A stretch of DNA of 64,000 bases from AG25 sp035517615. GTDB taxonomy: Bacteria; Gemmatimonadota; Gemmatimonadetes; Gemmatimonadales; GWC2-71-9. Shown piece after piece: positions 17,242 through 26,616 of this stretch. The DNA lies in the NCBI GenBank assembly GCA_035517615.1, contig DATIYM010000001.1, positions 19,789 to 83,788 of the forward strand, in the 5' to 3' direction. Made by a program: the position numbers and the translations under genes. The notes under the pieces are model-generated. The model saw nothing but the letters and a program-made list of their open reading frames with translations. It was not told the DNA's origin and did not search any database. Numbering within the stretch: position 1 is the first letter of the stretch; every line of letters starts with the position of its first letter.

Positions 17242-18558
17242 ATGGCTGCGATGTTTTGTGTTTCGGGCGGCCGCCCCTTGAAGGGGACCGTCCGTCCTGC
17301 GGGCAACAAGAACGCCGCGCTTCCGATTCTCGCGGCGACGTTGCTCGCTCCGGGTCCCTGCCGCATCGACAACGTTCCCCGGATTCGTGACGTCGAGATC
17401 ATGCTCGCGCTGCTCGAGCGCCTGGGCGCGCGGGTCGAGTGGACCGGCGCGAACACGGTCGATATCGATACGGCCCGGGCGGAGCCGCGTGAGCTCGATC
17501 CCGCGCTCTGCGCCCGGGTGCGCGCATCGATTCTCCTCGCGGGACCCATGCTCGCGCGGTTCGGCCGGGTGAGTTTGCCGCCGCCCGGTGGCGACGTCAT
17601 CGGCCGACGCCGGGTCGATACGCACTTTCTCGCCCTCGAGCAGCTCGGCGCGGAAATCACGGTGGGCGACCACTATCGCGTGGAGGGCAGGAAGCTCGTC
17701 GGGCGTGACATCTTCCTCGACGAGCCGAGCGTAACGGCGACCGAAAACGCGCTCATGGCCGCCGCGCGGGCGCAGGGCACCACGGTGCTGCGCAACGCGG
17801 CCAGTGAGCCCCATGTCCAGGATCTCGCGCGCTACCTCGTCGCCTGCGGCGGCAACATCACCGGCATCGGGACCAACGTGCTCACGATTGAAGGCGTCCC
17901 GAATCTCGAGCCGGCACCGTTCACGATTGGGCCAGATCACATCGAAGTCGGCTCCTTCATCGGACTCGCGGCCGTGACGAACGGCGAGATCACGATCGAT
18001 GGCGTGCGCGGTGACGATCTGCGGGCGACGTTGTTCGGCTTCGAGCGGCTCGGCGTGCGCCCGCGACTCGACAGCACGAAGCTCGTGGTGGACGCGGATC
18101 AGGAACGGCGGGTCCGCTCCGATCTCGGTGGGCATGTTCCCAAGCTCGAGGACGGACCCTGGCCCGCGTTCCCAGCGGATCTCATGTCCATCGCGATTGT
18201 GGCCGCGACGCAGTGCGACGGCTTGCTGCTGATCTTCGAGAAGCTGTTCGAGTCGCGGCTGTTTTTTGTCGACAAGCTGATCGGGATGGGCGCTCGCATC
18301 GTCTTGTGCGACCCGCATCGCGCCGTGATCGCGGGACCCGCGAAGCTCAAGGGAGGAGTGGTGGAGAGTCCCGACATTCGCGCCGGCATGGCCATGCTCC
18401 TCGCGGCGCTCGCGGCACACGGCGACTCGGTGATCCACAACATCGGACAAATTGAACGCGGCTACGAGCGCATCGACGAGCGGCTTCGCTCGCTCGGAGC
18501 GCAGATCGAGCGGATCGACGACGGCCGCGAGCCAGTCCGGCGCACGAGCGATCAGTGA
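17242..18558 (+). CDS. murA: UDP-N-acetylglucosamine 1-carboxyvinyltransferase
   Basis: 438 residues. GTVRPAGNKNAALPILAA carries the conserved Lys-Asn pair, and the two-domain inside-out barrel is complete (LNxx-type repeats, RxD-type ends). It catalyses the first committed step of peptidoglycan synthesis, adding enolpyruvate to UDP-GlcNAc. The active-site loop reads PPPGGDVIGRRR: the usual catalytic Cys is Asp118, the change that makes MurA of Mycobacterium and Chlamydia insensitive to fosfomycin. ATG 17251 is an alternative start. Confidence 0.95.
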   Translation: MAAMFCVSGGRPLKGTVRPAGNKNAALPILAATLLAPGPCRIDNVPRIRDVEIMLALLERLGARVEWTGANTVDIDTARAEPRELDPALCARVRASILLAGPMLARFGRVSLPPPGGDVIGRRRVDTHFLALEQLGAEITVGDHYRVEGRKLVGRDIFLDEPSVTATENALMAAARAQGTTVLRNAASEPHVQDLARYLVACGGNITGIGTNVLTIEGVPNLEPAPFTIGPDHIEVGSFIGLAAVTNGEITIDGVRGDDLRATLFGFERLGVRPRLDSTKLVVDADQERRVRSDLGGHVPKLEDGPWPAFPADLMSIAIVAATQCDGLLLIFEKLFESRLFFVDKLIGMGARIVLCDPHRAVIAGPAKLKGGVVESPDIRAGMAMLLAALAAHGDSVIHNIGQIERGYERIDERLRSLGAQIERIDDGREPVRRTSDQ

Positions 18559-19316
18559 CGCTCGGCGTCGCGTCACCTCTGCTACGCGAGGCGCCGGGAA
18601 GCGATGATTCCGTGCCGCGGCTCGAGCTCACCGAGTGGCGCGAGCGCTTCGGCGTGATCGCCGGGATCACCACCCGTGAGCAGGGCTTCGATCTGGGACT
18701 GTGGGGCGAGGGTACCGCGGGCGACGCTCTGGCCCGATGGCGGGCGTTTCGGCTTGCGTTCCAACCATCGTTCCGGGTGTCGCTCACGAGCCATCAGGTG
18801 CACGGAACCGACGTCCGCTGGCACGACGACGCGGAAGGGCGGGGATGGACGCTGCAGGAGAACGTGGATGGTCACGCGACACCGGCCGCGGGAATCCTGC
18901 TGAGCGTCACGGTAGCCGATTGCGTGCCGGTGTACCTCGTCGCCCCGGAGCACGGCGTCGTCGCGCTGCTGCACGCGGGCTGGCGCGGAGTGGCTGGCGG
19001 TATTCTTCGGTCTGGTGTGGCGTTGTTGGAGCGGCAGCGGCGCGTGCGCCCCCACGACCTGGTAATGCATTGCGGGGTGTCGATCTGCGGCAGGTGTTAC
19101 GAGGTGGGACAGGACGTGGCGCTCCGGTTTGGGGAGTCGGCGCGCACGGTCGACCTCCGCGCGATTCTCGCGGGCCAGGCGGCCGAGCTCGGGATTCGGG
19201 ACGTCACCATCTCTCCGTGGTGCAGTGCGCACGATCGCGACCGGTTTTTTTCGCATCGCGCGTCGGGCGGGAGGGACGGGCGAATGGCCGCGTACATCGG
19301 CCGTCCCGTCGCTTGA
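18555..19316 (+). CDS. YfiH-family laccase-domain protein
   Basis: 253 residues of the polyphenol-oxidase/laccase-like family, now assigned purine nucleoside phosphorylase/adenosine deaminase type activity. Conserved zinc/active-site motifs are SHQVHG, ADCVPV, LLHAGWRG and CGRCYEVG. In many bacteria it follows cell-wall genes and has been linked to peptidoglycan precursor quality control; here it follows murA with a GTGA overlap. The end overlaps the -35 box of the next operon. Confidence 0.85.
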   Translation: MTLGVASPLLREAPGSDDSVPRLELTEWRERFGVIAGITTREQGFDLGLWGEGTAGDALARWRAFRLAFQPSFRVSLTSHQVHGTDVRWHDDAEGRGWTLQENVDGHATPAAGILLSVTVADCVPVYLVAPEHGVVALLHAGWRGVAGGILRSGVALLERQRRVRPHDLVMHCGVSICGRCYEVGQDVALRFGESARTVDLRAILAGQAAELGIRDVTISPWCSAHDRDRFFSHRASGGRDGRMAAYIGRPVA

Positions 19317-19340
19317 CACTGTCCTGAGGCCGGGTAGATT
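19313..19340 (+). promoter_or_regulatory. promoter of the rimP-nusA-infB operon
   Basis: TTGACA (19313-19318), a 16-bp spacer and TAGATT (19335-19340). A run of eight T (19374-19381) directly precedes the rimP ATG in place of a Shine-Dalgarno site, giving a leader of about 35 nt. Confidence 0.6.
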
Positions 19341-19381
19341 CCAGCTTCGAAGCGGGCGAAGTCTGGCCCGCGATTTTTTTT

Positions 19382-19846
19382 ATGCTCTCCGACAGTCTCA
19401 TCGAGACGTTCCGAGCCAAACTCGGCGAAGCCGGTCTGGAATTGGCCGACCTTCGCATCGGCGGCACGCCCAATCGGCCGCTCGTTCAAGTGCGCATCGA
19501 GTGGCCTGACAGCGATCCGCCGCGCGGCGTGAGCGTGGCAGATTGTGCTCATGCGAGCCGGCTGCTCGAGTCATGGCTCGACGCCTCGGGTCCGCTGGGC
19601 CGGCACTACGTGCTCGAGGTCTCGAGCCCGGGGCTCGACCGCCCGCTGCGCTGGCCGGGGCAGTGGCAGCGGTTCGTGGGCCGTGAGGTGAAGGCGACGG
19701 TGAGCGGCATGGGGCGCGTGCGCGCCCGCATTGTCGCCGTACCGGACGCGGAGACGGTCGTTTTGGAGCCGTCCGGCGCCGGGCAGGCAGCGAAGACGGT
19801 CCGATTTGCGGACGTCCGCGACGCCCGCCTGGCCGTGGACTGGTAA
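19382..19846 (+). CDS. rimP: ribosome maturation factor RimP
   Basis: 154 residues with the two-domain RimP layout: an N-terminal alpha/beta domain (LGEAGLELADLRI, then VSVADCAHASRLLESWLD), the hallmark YVLEVSSPGLDRPLR, and a C-terminal SH3-like domain. It assists 30S assembly. First gene of the nusA-infB operon, its usual position in bacteria. Confidence 0.93.
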   Translation: MLSDSLIETFRAKLGEAGLELADLRIGGTPNRPLVQVRIEWPDSDPPRGVSVADCAHASRLLESWLDASGPLGRHYVLEVSSPGLDRPLRWPGQWQRFVGREVKATVSGMGRVRARIVAVPDAETVVLEPSGAGQAAKTVRFADVRDARLAVDW

Positions 19847-19868
19847 CGACGCACAAGAGGAATCCTGG

Positions 19869-21212
19869 ATGACGCAAACACCGGATGTGGTCTCCGCCTT
19901 TCGCGAGCTGACCAACACGAAGCAGCTCGATCGCGGAGAATTGCTGGACCTGCTCAAGGACGGGTTGCACGCGGCGTTGGTGAAACGCTACGGACCGAAC
20001 GTCCGGGCCGAGATCGGGATCGACGAGCTCAAAGGCACGATCCGGATTATCGTGCTGCGCACCGTGGTGGAAGCGGTCGAAGACCCGGGCAGCCAGGTGT
20101 CGGTGGAAGAGGCGCGATTCGAGGATCCGGATTTCCAGGTCGGCGACGTGCTCGAGGAAGAAGTGCCGTTCGATGCGTTCGGCCGGACCGCCGTGCAGGC
20201 GGCCAAGCAGCGGATCATCCAGCGGGTACGCGAAGGCGAGCGCAGCCGTATTCGCGAGGAGTTCTCGAGCAAGGTCGGCGATCTGCTGCCGGGCGAAGTT
20301 CAGCAGATCGAGCGCGGCAAGATCGTGGTGATGCTCGCCAAATTCCGCGAAGCCGAGGCGATCATTCCCTACCGCGAGCAGAATCACCGCGAGCACTTCC
20401 ATCAGGGCGACACGATTCGTGCGGTCTTGAAGCGCATCGAGGAAACCCCCAAGGGGCCGCGCCTCATCCTCTCGCGCGCCGATCCGCTGTTCGTCAAGGC
20501 GCTGTTCCGCCTCGAGGTGCCCGAGATTCAGCAGGGCGTGGTCGAGATCCGCGCGACGGCGCGCGAGGCGGGGAGCCGCACCAAGATCGCGGTTTCTTCG
20601 CGTGATGATTCCATCGATCCCGTAGGCGCCTGCGTGGGCCTGAAGGGATCCCGCGTCCAGGCCGTGGTGAACGAACTGGGCGGCGAGCGCATCGACATCG
20701 TTCCCTGGTCCCCGGACCCGGAGCGCTTCGCCAAGCTGGCGCTCGCGCCGGCGCGTGTGGCGCGGGTCTTCTCCGACCCGGACTCGAAGACGATTCAAGC
20801 CATCGTCGACGAGGACCAGCTCTCGCTCGCCATCGGTCGGAACGGCCAGAACGTACGGCTCGCGTCGGAGCTGACCGGCTGGAAAATCGATCTCTACTCG
20901 AGCCGCGAGTGGCTCGAGCGCGGCGGTGAGGGCCCGCTGTTCGCGCCGCTGCCGCCTGAGGAGGAGCAGGTCACGAAGGTCGCGCTCAGTGAGATGCAGG
21001 GGTTGTCCCCCGAGCTCGTCACCGTCCTCGAGCGGGCCGGCAGGAAGACGCTGCAGGATGTGATCGATCTCGAGCGTGATGATGTCGAGCGCATGGCGGG
21101 CATGACTCCAGAGCTCGCCGACAAGCTGATCGCGTTTCTGAACGAGCTCACGGAAGAGGGCGGAGAAGAGGAGAGTGCTCCAGCGCCCGCCCCGACGAAG
21201 AACGGGAGCTAG
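19869..21212 (+). CDS. nusA: transcription termination/antitermination factor NusA
   Basis: 447 residues. N-terminal RNAP-binding domain (about 1-125), S1 domain (about 135-200, GEVQQIERGKIVVML), then KH1 and KH2 (IDPVGACVGLKGSRVQ and LSLAIGRNGQNVRLAS). A helix-hairpin-helix-like tail (365-430, LSPELVTVLERAGRKT) precedes an acidic end. ATG 19869 follows AGAGGA by 8 nt. It controls pausing, termination and boxA-dependent rRNA antitermination; a boxA occurs before 16S at 62397. Confidence 0.96.
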   Translation: MTQTPDVVSAFRELTNTKQLDRGELLDLLKDGLHAALVKRYGPNVRAEIGIDELKGTIRIIVLRTVVEAVEDPGSQVSVEEARFEDPDFQVGDVLEEEVPFDAFGRTAVQAAKQRIIQRVREGERSRIREEFSSKVGDLLPGEVQQIERGKIVVMLAKFREAEAIIPYREQNHREHFHQGDTIRAVLKRIEETPKGPRLILSRADPLFVKALFRLEVPEIQQGVVEIRATAREAGSRTKIAVSSRDDSIDPVGACVGLKGSRVQAVVNELGGERIDIVPWSPDPERFAKLALAPARVARVFSDPDSKTIQAIVDEDQLSLAIGRNGQNVRLASELTGWKIDLYSSREWLERGGEGPLFAPLPPEEEQVTKVALSEMQGLSPELVTVLERAGRKTLQDVIDLERDDVERMAGMTPELADKLIAFLNELTEEGGEEESAPAPAPTKNGS

Positions 21213-21222
21213 GGTCACGGCG

Positions 21223-21534
21223 TTGACGGATCGGATGATCCGCCTGCTTGGATTGGGCATGCGCGCGGGTCAAGTGGTGGTTGGCGTCGCGGGAGTGCGT
21301 GCGCGCCTGCAGCAAGGCGCGGTTCAGTGCGTGGTGCTCGCGGCCAACGCGAGTGATCGCACGCTCGAGAAGGTCGAGCGGCTGGCGCGGGCCCGTGGCG
21401 TGCCCGTGCTGCGGGGACCAGACGCTCGGGAGCTCGGCCAGCGTCTAGGACGCGATGCCGAGGTCCAGGCCGTGGGCGTGGAAGACAATGCACTCGCAAG
21501 AGGCGTAGTGGAGTCTATTGGAGGAGCGCAGTGA
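21223..21534 (+). CDS. YlxQ-type L7Ae family RNA-binding protein
   Basis: About 103 residues with an L7Ae/L30e/S12e fold: LLGLGMRAGQVVVGVAGVRA, VVLAANASDRT and PVLRGPDARELGQRLG. It lies between nusA and infB, the standard place for ylxQ. TTG 21223, with AGGG 8 nt upstream, is preferred; ATG 21235 is an alternative. The usual ylxR gene is missing here, although the two often occur together. Confidence 0.75.
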   Translation: MTDRMIRLLGLGMRAGQVVVGVAGVRARLQQGAVQCVVLAANASDRTLEKVERLARARGVPVLRGPDARELGQRLGRDAEVQAVGVEDNALARGVVESIGGAQ

Positions 21535-24188
21535 CGACGACCCGGATTCACGATTTGGCGGCAGAGTTCGCCATCCCCTCTGAGCAGCTGATCAACATGC
21601 TCAAGGAGATGGACATCTTCGTGCGCAGTCATCTGACGCCGCTCAAGCCGGAGCAGGTGGCGCTGGTGCGCGCGCGTTGGGAGCGCGACAAGCGCAAACT
21701 CAAGGAAGCGCCCGCGCCTCTGAAACGGCGCCGCGTGGTGAAGGCGCCGGAGCCGGTGGCGGTCGTGCCGGATGCGCGTCCCAAACGGCGGCGCCGCACG
21801 GCGGCTGAAGTGGCCGCCGCCGAAGCCGAAGCGCAGGCGGAGGCGGCCGTCGAGGCGGAACGCGAGCTGAAGGCCCGCGAAGCCCTCGAAGCATCGAGGG
21901 TCATGGACGACGTCGAGCGTCCGGTGATCTCGCTCGAAGAGCGGGCGGCCGCCCTGTTCAAGGAGCTTCCCGCCATCGAAGAACCACCGCTCGCGGCCGC
22001 AGCGTCGGCGCCGCCCGGCGCTTCCCCTGCTCGGATCGACCAGCCGGTCGCCGCGGCTCCAAGCGCGCCGTCCGTTCCAATCCCCGCGCGCCCGATTCCC
22101 ACGCCGGTGCGCCCCAAGCCCGTCGCGAGCGCCGCGCCGGGCGGCCCAGTGCCGCCGCGCCCCGTGGCGTCCGCCGCTCCCGGCGCATTCCCCGTCGACG
22201 AGCGCCGGCGCGACAAGGGCAAGAAGCGGAAGAAGGGCCGCAAATCACTCGTGGATCAGGAAGCCGTGGCGCAGAACATCTCGCGCACGCTCGCGTCCAT
22301 CAAAGGTCCGGTGGGAAGAAAAGGCCTTCGCCCGAGGGACGAGGGCCCGAGCTTCCGCGAGCTCCAGGAAGAGAAGCGCCGCGAGGAGAAAGAGCGCGAG
22401 AAGACGCTCGTGCGGGTCACGGAATTCATCACCGTCTCCGAGCTCGCCAACATTCTCAAGGTGCCGCCCACACAGATCGTCTCTTTCGCCTTCAAGGAGT
22501 TGGGGCAGATGGTGACGATCAATCAGCGGCTCGATTTCGACATGATCGAGCTGATCGCCTCCGCGTTCGGATTCCAGGCGGTGCGTGAAGAAGAGTACGT
22601 CGCGGCCGCGCCCGAAGAGCGGGAAACCGAGGCCGTGGAGGACCAGAAGCCACGCTCCCCGGTGGTGACCGTCATGGGCCACGTCGACCACGGCAAGACG
22701 TCGCTGCTCGACTCCGTCCGGAAAGCCAACGTGGTCGCGGGCGAGGCGGGAGGGATCACTCAGCACATCGGCGCGTATCGGGTGACCACGAAGGACAACC
22801 GCGCGATCACGTTCCTCGACACCCCGGGCCACGAAGCATTCACGGCCATGCGCGCCCGCGGCGCCCAGGTCACGGATATCGTCGTGCTGGTGGTTGCCGC
22901 GGATGACGCCATCATGCCGCAGACCATCGAGGCGATTTCGCACGCCAAGAACGCCGGCGTTCCGCTCGTGGTGGCGATCAACAAGATCGATCTCCCGACG
23001 GCGAACGTCCAAAAAGTCAAACAGGACCTGCTGGCGCACGGCGTCGTGCTCGAGGAGTTCGGCGGCACGACGCTGGCCACGCCGATCTCGGCGAAAACCG
23101 GGCAGAACGTGGGTGAGCTGCTCGACCAGGTGCTCCTGCAGGCCGAGCTGCTCGACTTGAAGGCCAATCCCGATCGACACGCGCAGGGCACGGTGCTCGA
23201 GGCCACCCTCGATCCGGGCAAGGGTCCGCTCGCGACCATCCTGGTGCAGAACGGCACCCTGCATGTGGGCGACGATTTCATCAGCGGGCAATACGCGGGT
23301 CGGGTTCGCGCGATGTACGACGAGCGTGGTCAGGCGGTCGATATCGCCGGCCCGTCGGCGCCGGTGCAGGTCCTTGGCTTCGAGGGCGTGCCGGAAGCCG
23401 GCGATTCATTCCAGGTGATGGGTGACGCGTCGGCGGCGCGGGACATCGCGCAGAAGCGCCAGCGCCTCGAGCGCGAGGCGCAGCACCGGCGCACGGGCCG
23501 CGTGAAGACGCTGGAAGACTTCATGGCCGAGCACGCCGAATCGGGCGTAGCGACGCTCAAGATCATCATCAAGGCCGACCAGGGTGGACCGGCGGAAGCG
23601 CTGGCCGACGCGCTGGCCCAGCTCTCGACCTCCGAGGTCAAAGTCGAGGTGGTGCATCGCGGCGTCGGCGCGATCACGGAAAGCGACGTGCTGCTCGCCA
23701 AGGCCTCGGGCGCGATTATCGTCGGCTTCCACGTGCGTCCCGACTCGAATGCCCGTGCCGCCGCCGAGCGCGAACGGGTGGAGATCCGCACCTACCGGAT
23801 TATCTACGAGGCGGTCGAAGAGGTTCGCGCGGCGATGGAGGGCCTGCTCGCGCCCGAGAAGCGCGAAGTGGTGCTCGGCGAAGCCGAGGCGCGCCAAATC
23901 TTCAAGATCGCGAAGGTCGGGACGATTGCCGGCAGCTTCGTGCGGAGCGGGGTCATCCAGCGCACGGCGCGCGTCCGCGTGATTCGCGATGGCGTCGAAA
24001 TCTACGACGGCACGCTCTCGTCGCTGCGCCGCTTCAAGGATGACGTGCGCGAGGTTCGCGAGGGCTTCGAATGCGGTATCGGGATCGAGAACTTCAACGA
24101 TCTCAAGGTGGGCGATCTCATCGAGGCGTACCGGGTCGAGGAGGTCGCGCGCTCACTCGATGTGGGGAGCGCGGCCAAGGGCGCCTGA
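21531..24188 (+). CDS. infB: translation initiation factor IF-2
   Basis: 885 residues. N-terminal IF2 domain (1-45), a charged, Ala/Pro-rich linker (55-235), a second IF2_N domain near 285-340, then the GTPase: G1 GHVDHGKT (about 383-391), DTPGHEAF, NKID. Domains II-IV end GIENFNDLKVGDLIEAY. It delivers initiator tRNA to the 30S subunit. The GTG start overlaps the ylxQ stop (GTGA). Confidence 0.97.
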   Translation: MTTTRIHDLAAEFAIPSEQLINMLKEMDIFVRSHLTPLKPEQVALVRARWERDKRKLKEAPAPLKRRRVVKAPEPVAVVPDARPKRRRRTAAEVAAAEAEAQAEAAVEAERELKAREALEASRVMDDVERPVISLEERAAALFKELPAIEEPPLAAAASAPPGASPARIDQPVAAAPSAPSVPIPARPIPTPVRPKPVASAAPGGPVPPRPVASAAPGAFPVDERRRDKGKKRKKGRKSLVDQEAVAQNISRTLASIKGPVGRKGLRPRDEGPSFRELQEEKRREEKEREKTLVRVTEFITVSELANILKVPPTQIVSFAFKELGQMVTINQRLDFDMIELIASAFGFQAVREEEYVAAAPEERETEAVEDQKPRSPVVTVMGHVDHGKTSLLDSVRKANVVAGEAGGITQHIGAYRVTTKDNRAITFLDTPGHEAFTAMRARGAQVTDIVVLVVAADDAIMPQTIEAISHAKNAGVPLVVAINKIDLPTANVQKVKQDLLAHGVVLEEFGGTTLATPISAKTGQNVGELLDQVLLQAELLDLKANPDRHAQGTVLEATLDPGKGPLATILVQNGTLHVGDDFISGQYAGRVRAMYDERGQAVDIAGPSAPVQVLGFEGVPEAGDSFQVMGDASAARDIAQKRQRLEREAQHRRTGRVKTLEDFMAEHAESGVATLKIIIKADQGGPAEALADALAQLSTSEVKVEVVHRGVGAITESDVLLAKASGAIIVGFHVRPDSNARAAAERERVEIRTYRIIYEAVEEVRAAMEGLLAPEKREVVLGEAEARQIFKIAKVGTIAGSFVRSGVIQRTARVRVIRDGVEIYDGTLSSLRRFKDDVREVREGFECGIGIENFNDLKVGDLIEAYRVEEVARSLDVGSAAKGA

Positions 24189-24191
24189 GCA

Positions 24192-24473
24192 GTGATCGTG
24201 GGCCTCATGACGTGGGAGCTCCACCTTCCAGGGTGCCAGTCCCTCAAAGACAAGCGACACGTGTTGAAGAGTCTCAAGGACCGGCTGCATGACCGCTTCA
24301 ACGTCTCGGCAGCCGAAACGGATCACCACGATCTCTGGCAGCGTGCCGAGTTGACGGTCGGGGTCGTCAGCACCGACCGCGGGCATGCCGAGCGCGTGCT
24401 CCGGGAGGCCGACCGCCTGATCGCGGGCCATCCCGAGGCGCGCGTGATCGACACCAGTGCGAGCTACCTCTGA
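24192..24473 (+). CDS. DUF503 (YlxP-like) protein
   Basis: 93 residues with the family signatures LHLPGCQSLKDKRHVLKSLK and FNVSAAETDHHDLWQRAEL. It is a small alpha/beta protein of unknown biochemical role that usually stands between infB and rbfA, as here. GTG start 3 nt after infB; the stop overlaps the rbfA start. Confidence 0.85.
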   Translation: MIVGLMTWELHLPGCQSLKDKRHVLKSLKDRLHDRFNVSAAETDHHDLWQRAELTVGVVSTDRGHAERVLREADRLIAGHPEARVIDTSASYL

Positions 24474-24838
24474 TGCGCGCGCGACCGAGCCATCGCCCCG
24501 AGCGACTGGCCGAGCTGATTCGCGAAACTCTCGCCGCGATTCTCACCGGGGGAGCCCAGCTCCGCGATCCACGGATCGGGTTTGTCACGGTGACCGGTGT
24601 GGAGGTGTCCCCCGACCTCGCGCACGCGCGCATCCGCGTGAGCGTGATGGGGACCGAAGCAGAACGGGCCAGCACGCTCGAAGGCCTCGCGAGTGCCGCG
24701 GGGTTTCTGCGCTCGCAGCTCGCGCGCGAGCTGTCGCTGCGGACGAGCCCCGAGCTGCGCTTCGAAATCGACCGCGGTCTCGATCACGCGCGCCGGATCG
24801 ATGCGGTGCTGCGTGAATTGAAGGGGGATCAGGGCTGA
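24473..24838 (+). CDS. rbfA: ribosome-binding factor A
   Basis: 121 residues with the KH-like RbfA fold: RPERLAELIRETLAAIL, DPRIGFVTVTGVEVSPDL, ARIRVSVMG, LELSLRTSPELRFEID-type end. It acts in late 16S 5' maturation and cold-shock 30S assembly. ATG overlaps the YlxP stop by one base. Confidence 0.93.
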   Translation: MRARPSHRPERLAELIRETLAAILTGGAQLRDPRIGFVTVTGVEVSPDLAHARIRVSVMGTEAERASTLEGLASAAGFLRSQLARELSLRTSPELRFEIDRGLDHARRIDAVLRELKGDQG

Positions 24839-24843
24839 GCGCC

Positions 24844-25719
24844 GTGCGATCGGCGAAGGACCTGTCCGGAGTCGCGCTCGTCGCGAAGCCGGCCGGGCCG
24901 ACTTCGCACGATGTGGTCGACGTCGTTCGTCGTGCGCTCGCCGTGTCTCGGGTCGGGCATCTGGGCACCCTGGACCCGTTCGCGACCGGATTGCTGGTGC
25001 TCGTAATCGGCCGCGCCACCCGGCTCGCCGCCTTTGCCGGCGGTTGGCGGAAGCAGTACTCGGGCGTCATCCGCCTCGGGAGCGGCACGACCACCGACGA
25101 TGCGACCGGAGCCGTCGTCGCGACGTCCGAGGCGTGGCGTGAGGTCGACCCGACTTCGGTTGCCGCGGTACTCGAACGATTTCACGGTGCGCTCGATCAG
25201 GACCCACCCGCTTACTCCGCCGTGCACGTGGACGGCGAGCGGGCATACCGCCGGGCCCGGCGAGGAGAGCACGTGGCCGTGCCGGCTCGGCGTGTCGAAG
25301 TGCACGAGCTCAGCGCGATTCGTGTCGCGCTTCCCGACATCGAGTTCCGCGCGGTGGTGGGCGCGGGGACGTATCTCAGAAGTCTCGCGCGCGACATCGG
25401 CGCGGCGCTCGGGACCGAGGCCCATCTCGCGAGCCTCCGCCGCGACGCGGTGGGGCCGTTCCGGCTCGAGGACGCGCTCGCTCCAGAAGCCGTGACTCCG
25501 AGCGCGGTGCGCGATCCCGCCGCCCTCGTCGCGACGCTGGCACGGCGAGATTTGAGCGAGGCCGAGCGGGCGCAGGTGGTCCATGGCCGCGCCCTCGCGG
25601 CGGCGGGTGAAGTCGGCGAGGCCGAGCAGGTCGCCCTGTTCGCGGGGATCGAGCTGATCGGAGTGGCAGTGCGGGAGCGAGAGCTGCTGAAGCCGCGCGT
25701 GGTCGTGGCGGAGCAATAA
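24844..25719 (+). CDS. truB: tRNA pseudouridine(55) synthase
   Basis: 291 residues. The catalytic motif GTLDPFATGLL carries Asp44. KPAGPTSHDVVDVVR, the thumb-loop region and TYLRSLARDIG are all in place. It makes pseudouridine 55 in the T loop of tRNAs. The C-terminal PUA-like domain is reduced. GTG start 5 nt after rbfA; the stop overlaps ribF by one base. Confidence 0.95.
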   Translation: MRSAKDLSGVALVAKPAGPTSHDVVDVVRRALAVSRVGHLGTLDPFATGLLVLVIGRATRLAAFAGGWRKQYSGVIRLGSGTTTDDATGAVVATSEAWREVDPTSVAAVLERFHGALDQDPPAYSAVHVDGERAYRRARRGEHVAVPARRVEVHELSAIRVALPDIEFRAVVGAGTYLRSLARDIGAALGTEAHLASLRRDAVGPFRLEDALAPEAVTPSAVRDPAALVATLARRDLSEAERAQVVHGRALAAAGEVGEAEQVALFAGIELIGVAVRERELLKPRVVVAEQ

Positions 25720-26606
25720 TGGCGACAGCGGTCACGGTCGGTTCATTCGACGGTGTTCACTCGGGGCATCAGGCCGTGCTGGCCGAGCTGATCCGTCAGG
25801 CCAAGGCGCGGCAGCTCGAGAGCGTGGTCATCACGTTCGATCGGCACCCACTGGAAGTGGTCAACCCGGAGGCGGCGCCCAGGCTGTTGACGCTCGCCGG
25901 CGAAAAACACGCGCTGCTGCTCGAGGCTGGCGTCGACCGCGTGGAGCTGCTGCCGTTTACCGCCGAGCTGTCGCGGCTCGCGCCGGAAGAGTTTACCCGC
26001 GACGTGCTGCTCGCGCGCTTTGGCATGCGGTACCTGGTGCTCGGGTACGATCACGGGTTCGGCCGGGGACGGAGCGGCGACGTCGAGTTGTTGCGCTGGC
26101 TCGGCGCGAACGAGCGGTTCTCGGTCGACGAGGTGGAGGCGATTCGCGACGGCACGGAGCCGATTTCGTCCTCGCGTGTGCGCACGGCTCTGGCCCACGG
26201 TGACCTGGCGTCGGCCGCGCGCTGGCTCGGCCGCCCCTACAGCTTCATGGGCACGGTCCAGCGGGGGGCGGGGCGGGGGCGGACGATCGGCATTCCGACG
26301 ATCAACCTCGCGTCTCCCGATCCGCGCAAGCTGCTTCCGCCTGACGGCGTGTACGGCGTTCGGGTCAACTGGCGCGGAACGCGCTACGGCGGCATGATGA
26401 ACCAAGGTCCGCGGCCCACGTTCGGGGTCGCCGAACGGGCGCTCGAAGTGCACCTGTTCGATTTCGACGGCGACCTGTACGGCGAGACCGTAACGGTCGA
26501 ATGGATACGGCGGCTCAGGGACGTGCAGACGTTCCCGTCGCGCGATGCGCTCGTGGCCCAGCTCGGCCGCGACGCGCAGGCGGCGCGCGCGAGCCTCAAC
26601 CTCTAG
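25719..26606 (+). CDS. ribF: bifunctional riboflavin kinase/FAD synthetase
   Basis: 295 residues. The N-terminal FAD synthetase domain has VGSFDGVHSGHQAVL (7-21), a HxGH-type nucleotidyltransferase site, and SSSRVRTAL. The C-terminal flavokinase has GRTIGIPTINL and NQGPRPTFG. It makes FMN and FAD. Its place after truB is conserved in many bacteria. Confidence 0.94.
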   Translation: MATAVTVGSFDGVHSGHQAVLAELIRQAKARQLESVVITFDRHPLEVVNPEAAPRLLTLAGEKHALLLEAGVDRVELLPFTAELSRLAPEEFTRDVLLARFGMRYLVLGYDHGFGRGRSGDVELLRWLGANERFSVDEVEAIRDGTEPISSSRVRTALAHGDLASAARWLGRPYSFMGTVQRGAGRGRTIGIPTINLASPDPRKLLPPDGVYGVRVNWRGTRYGGMMNQGPRPTFGVAERALEVHLFDFDGDLYGETVTVEWIRRLRDVQTFPSRDALVAQLGRDAQAARASLNL

Positions 26607-26616
26607 GACATCCGGC

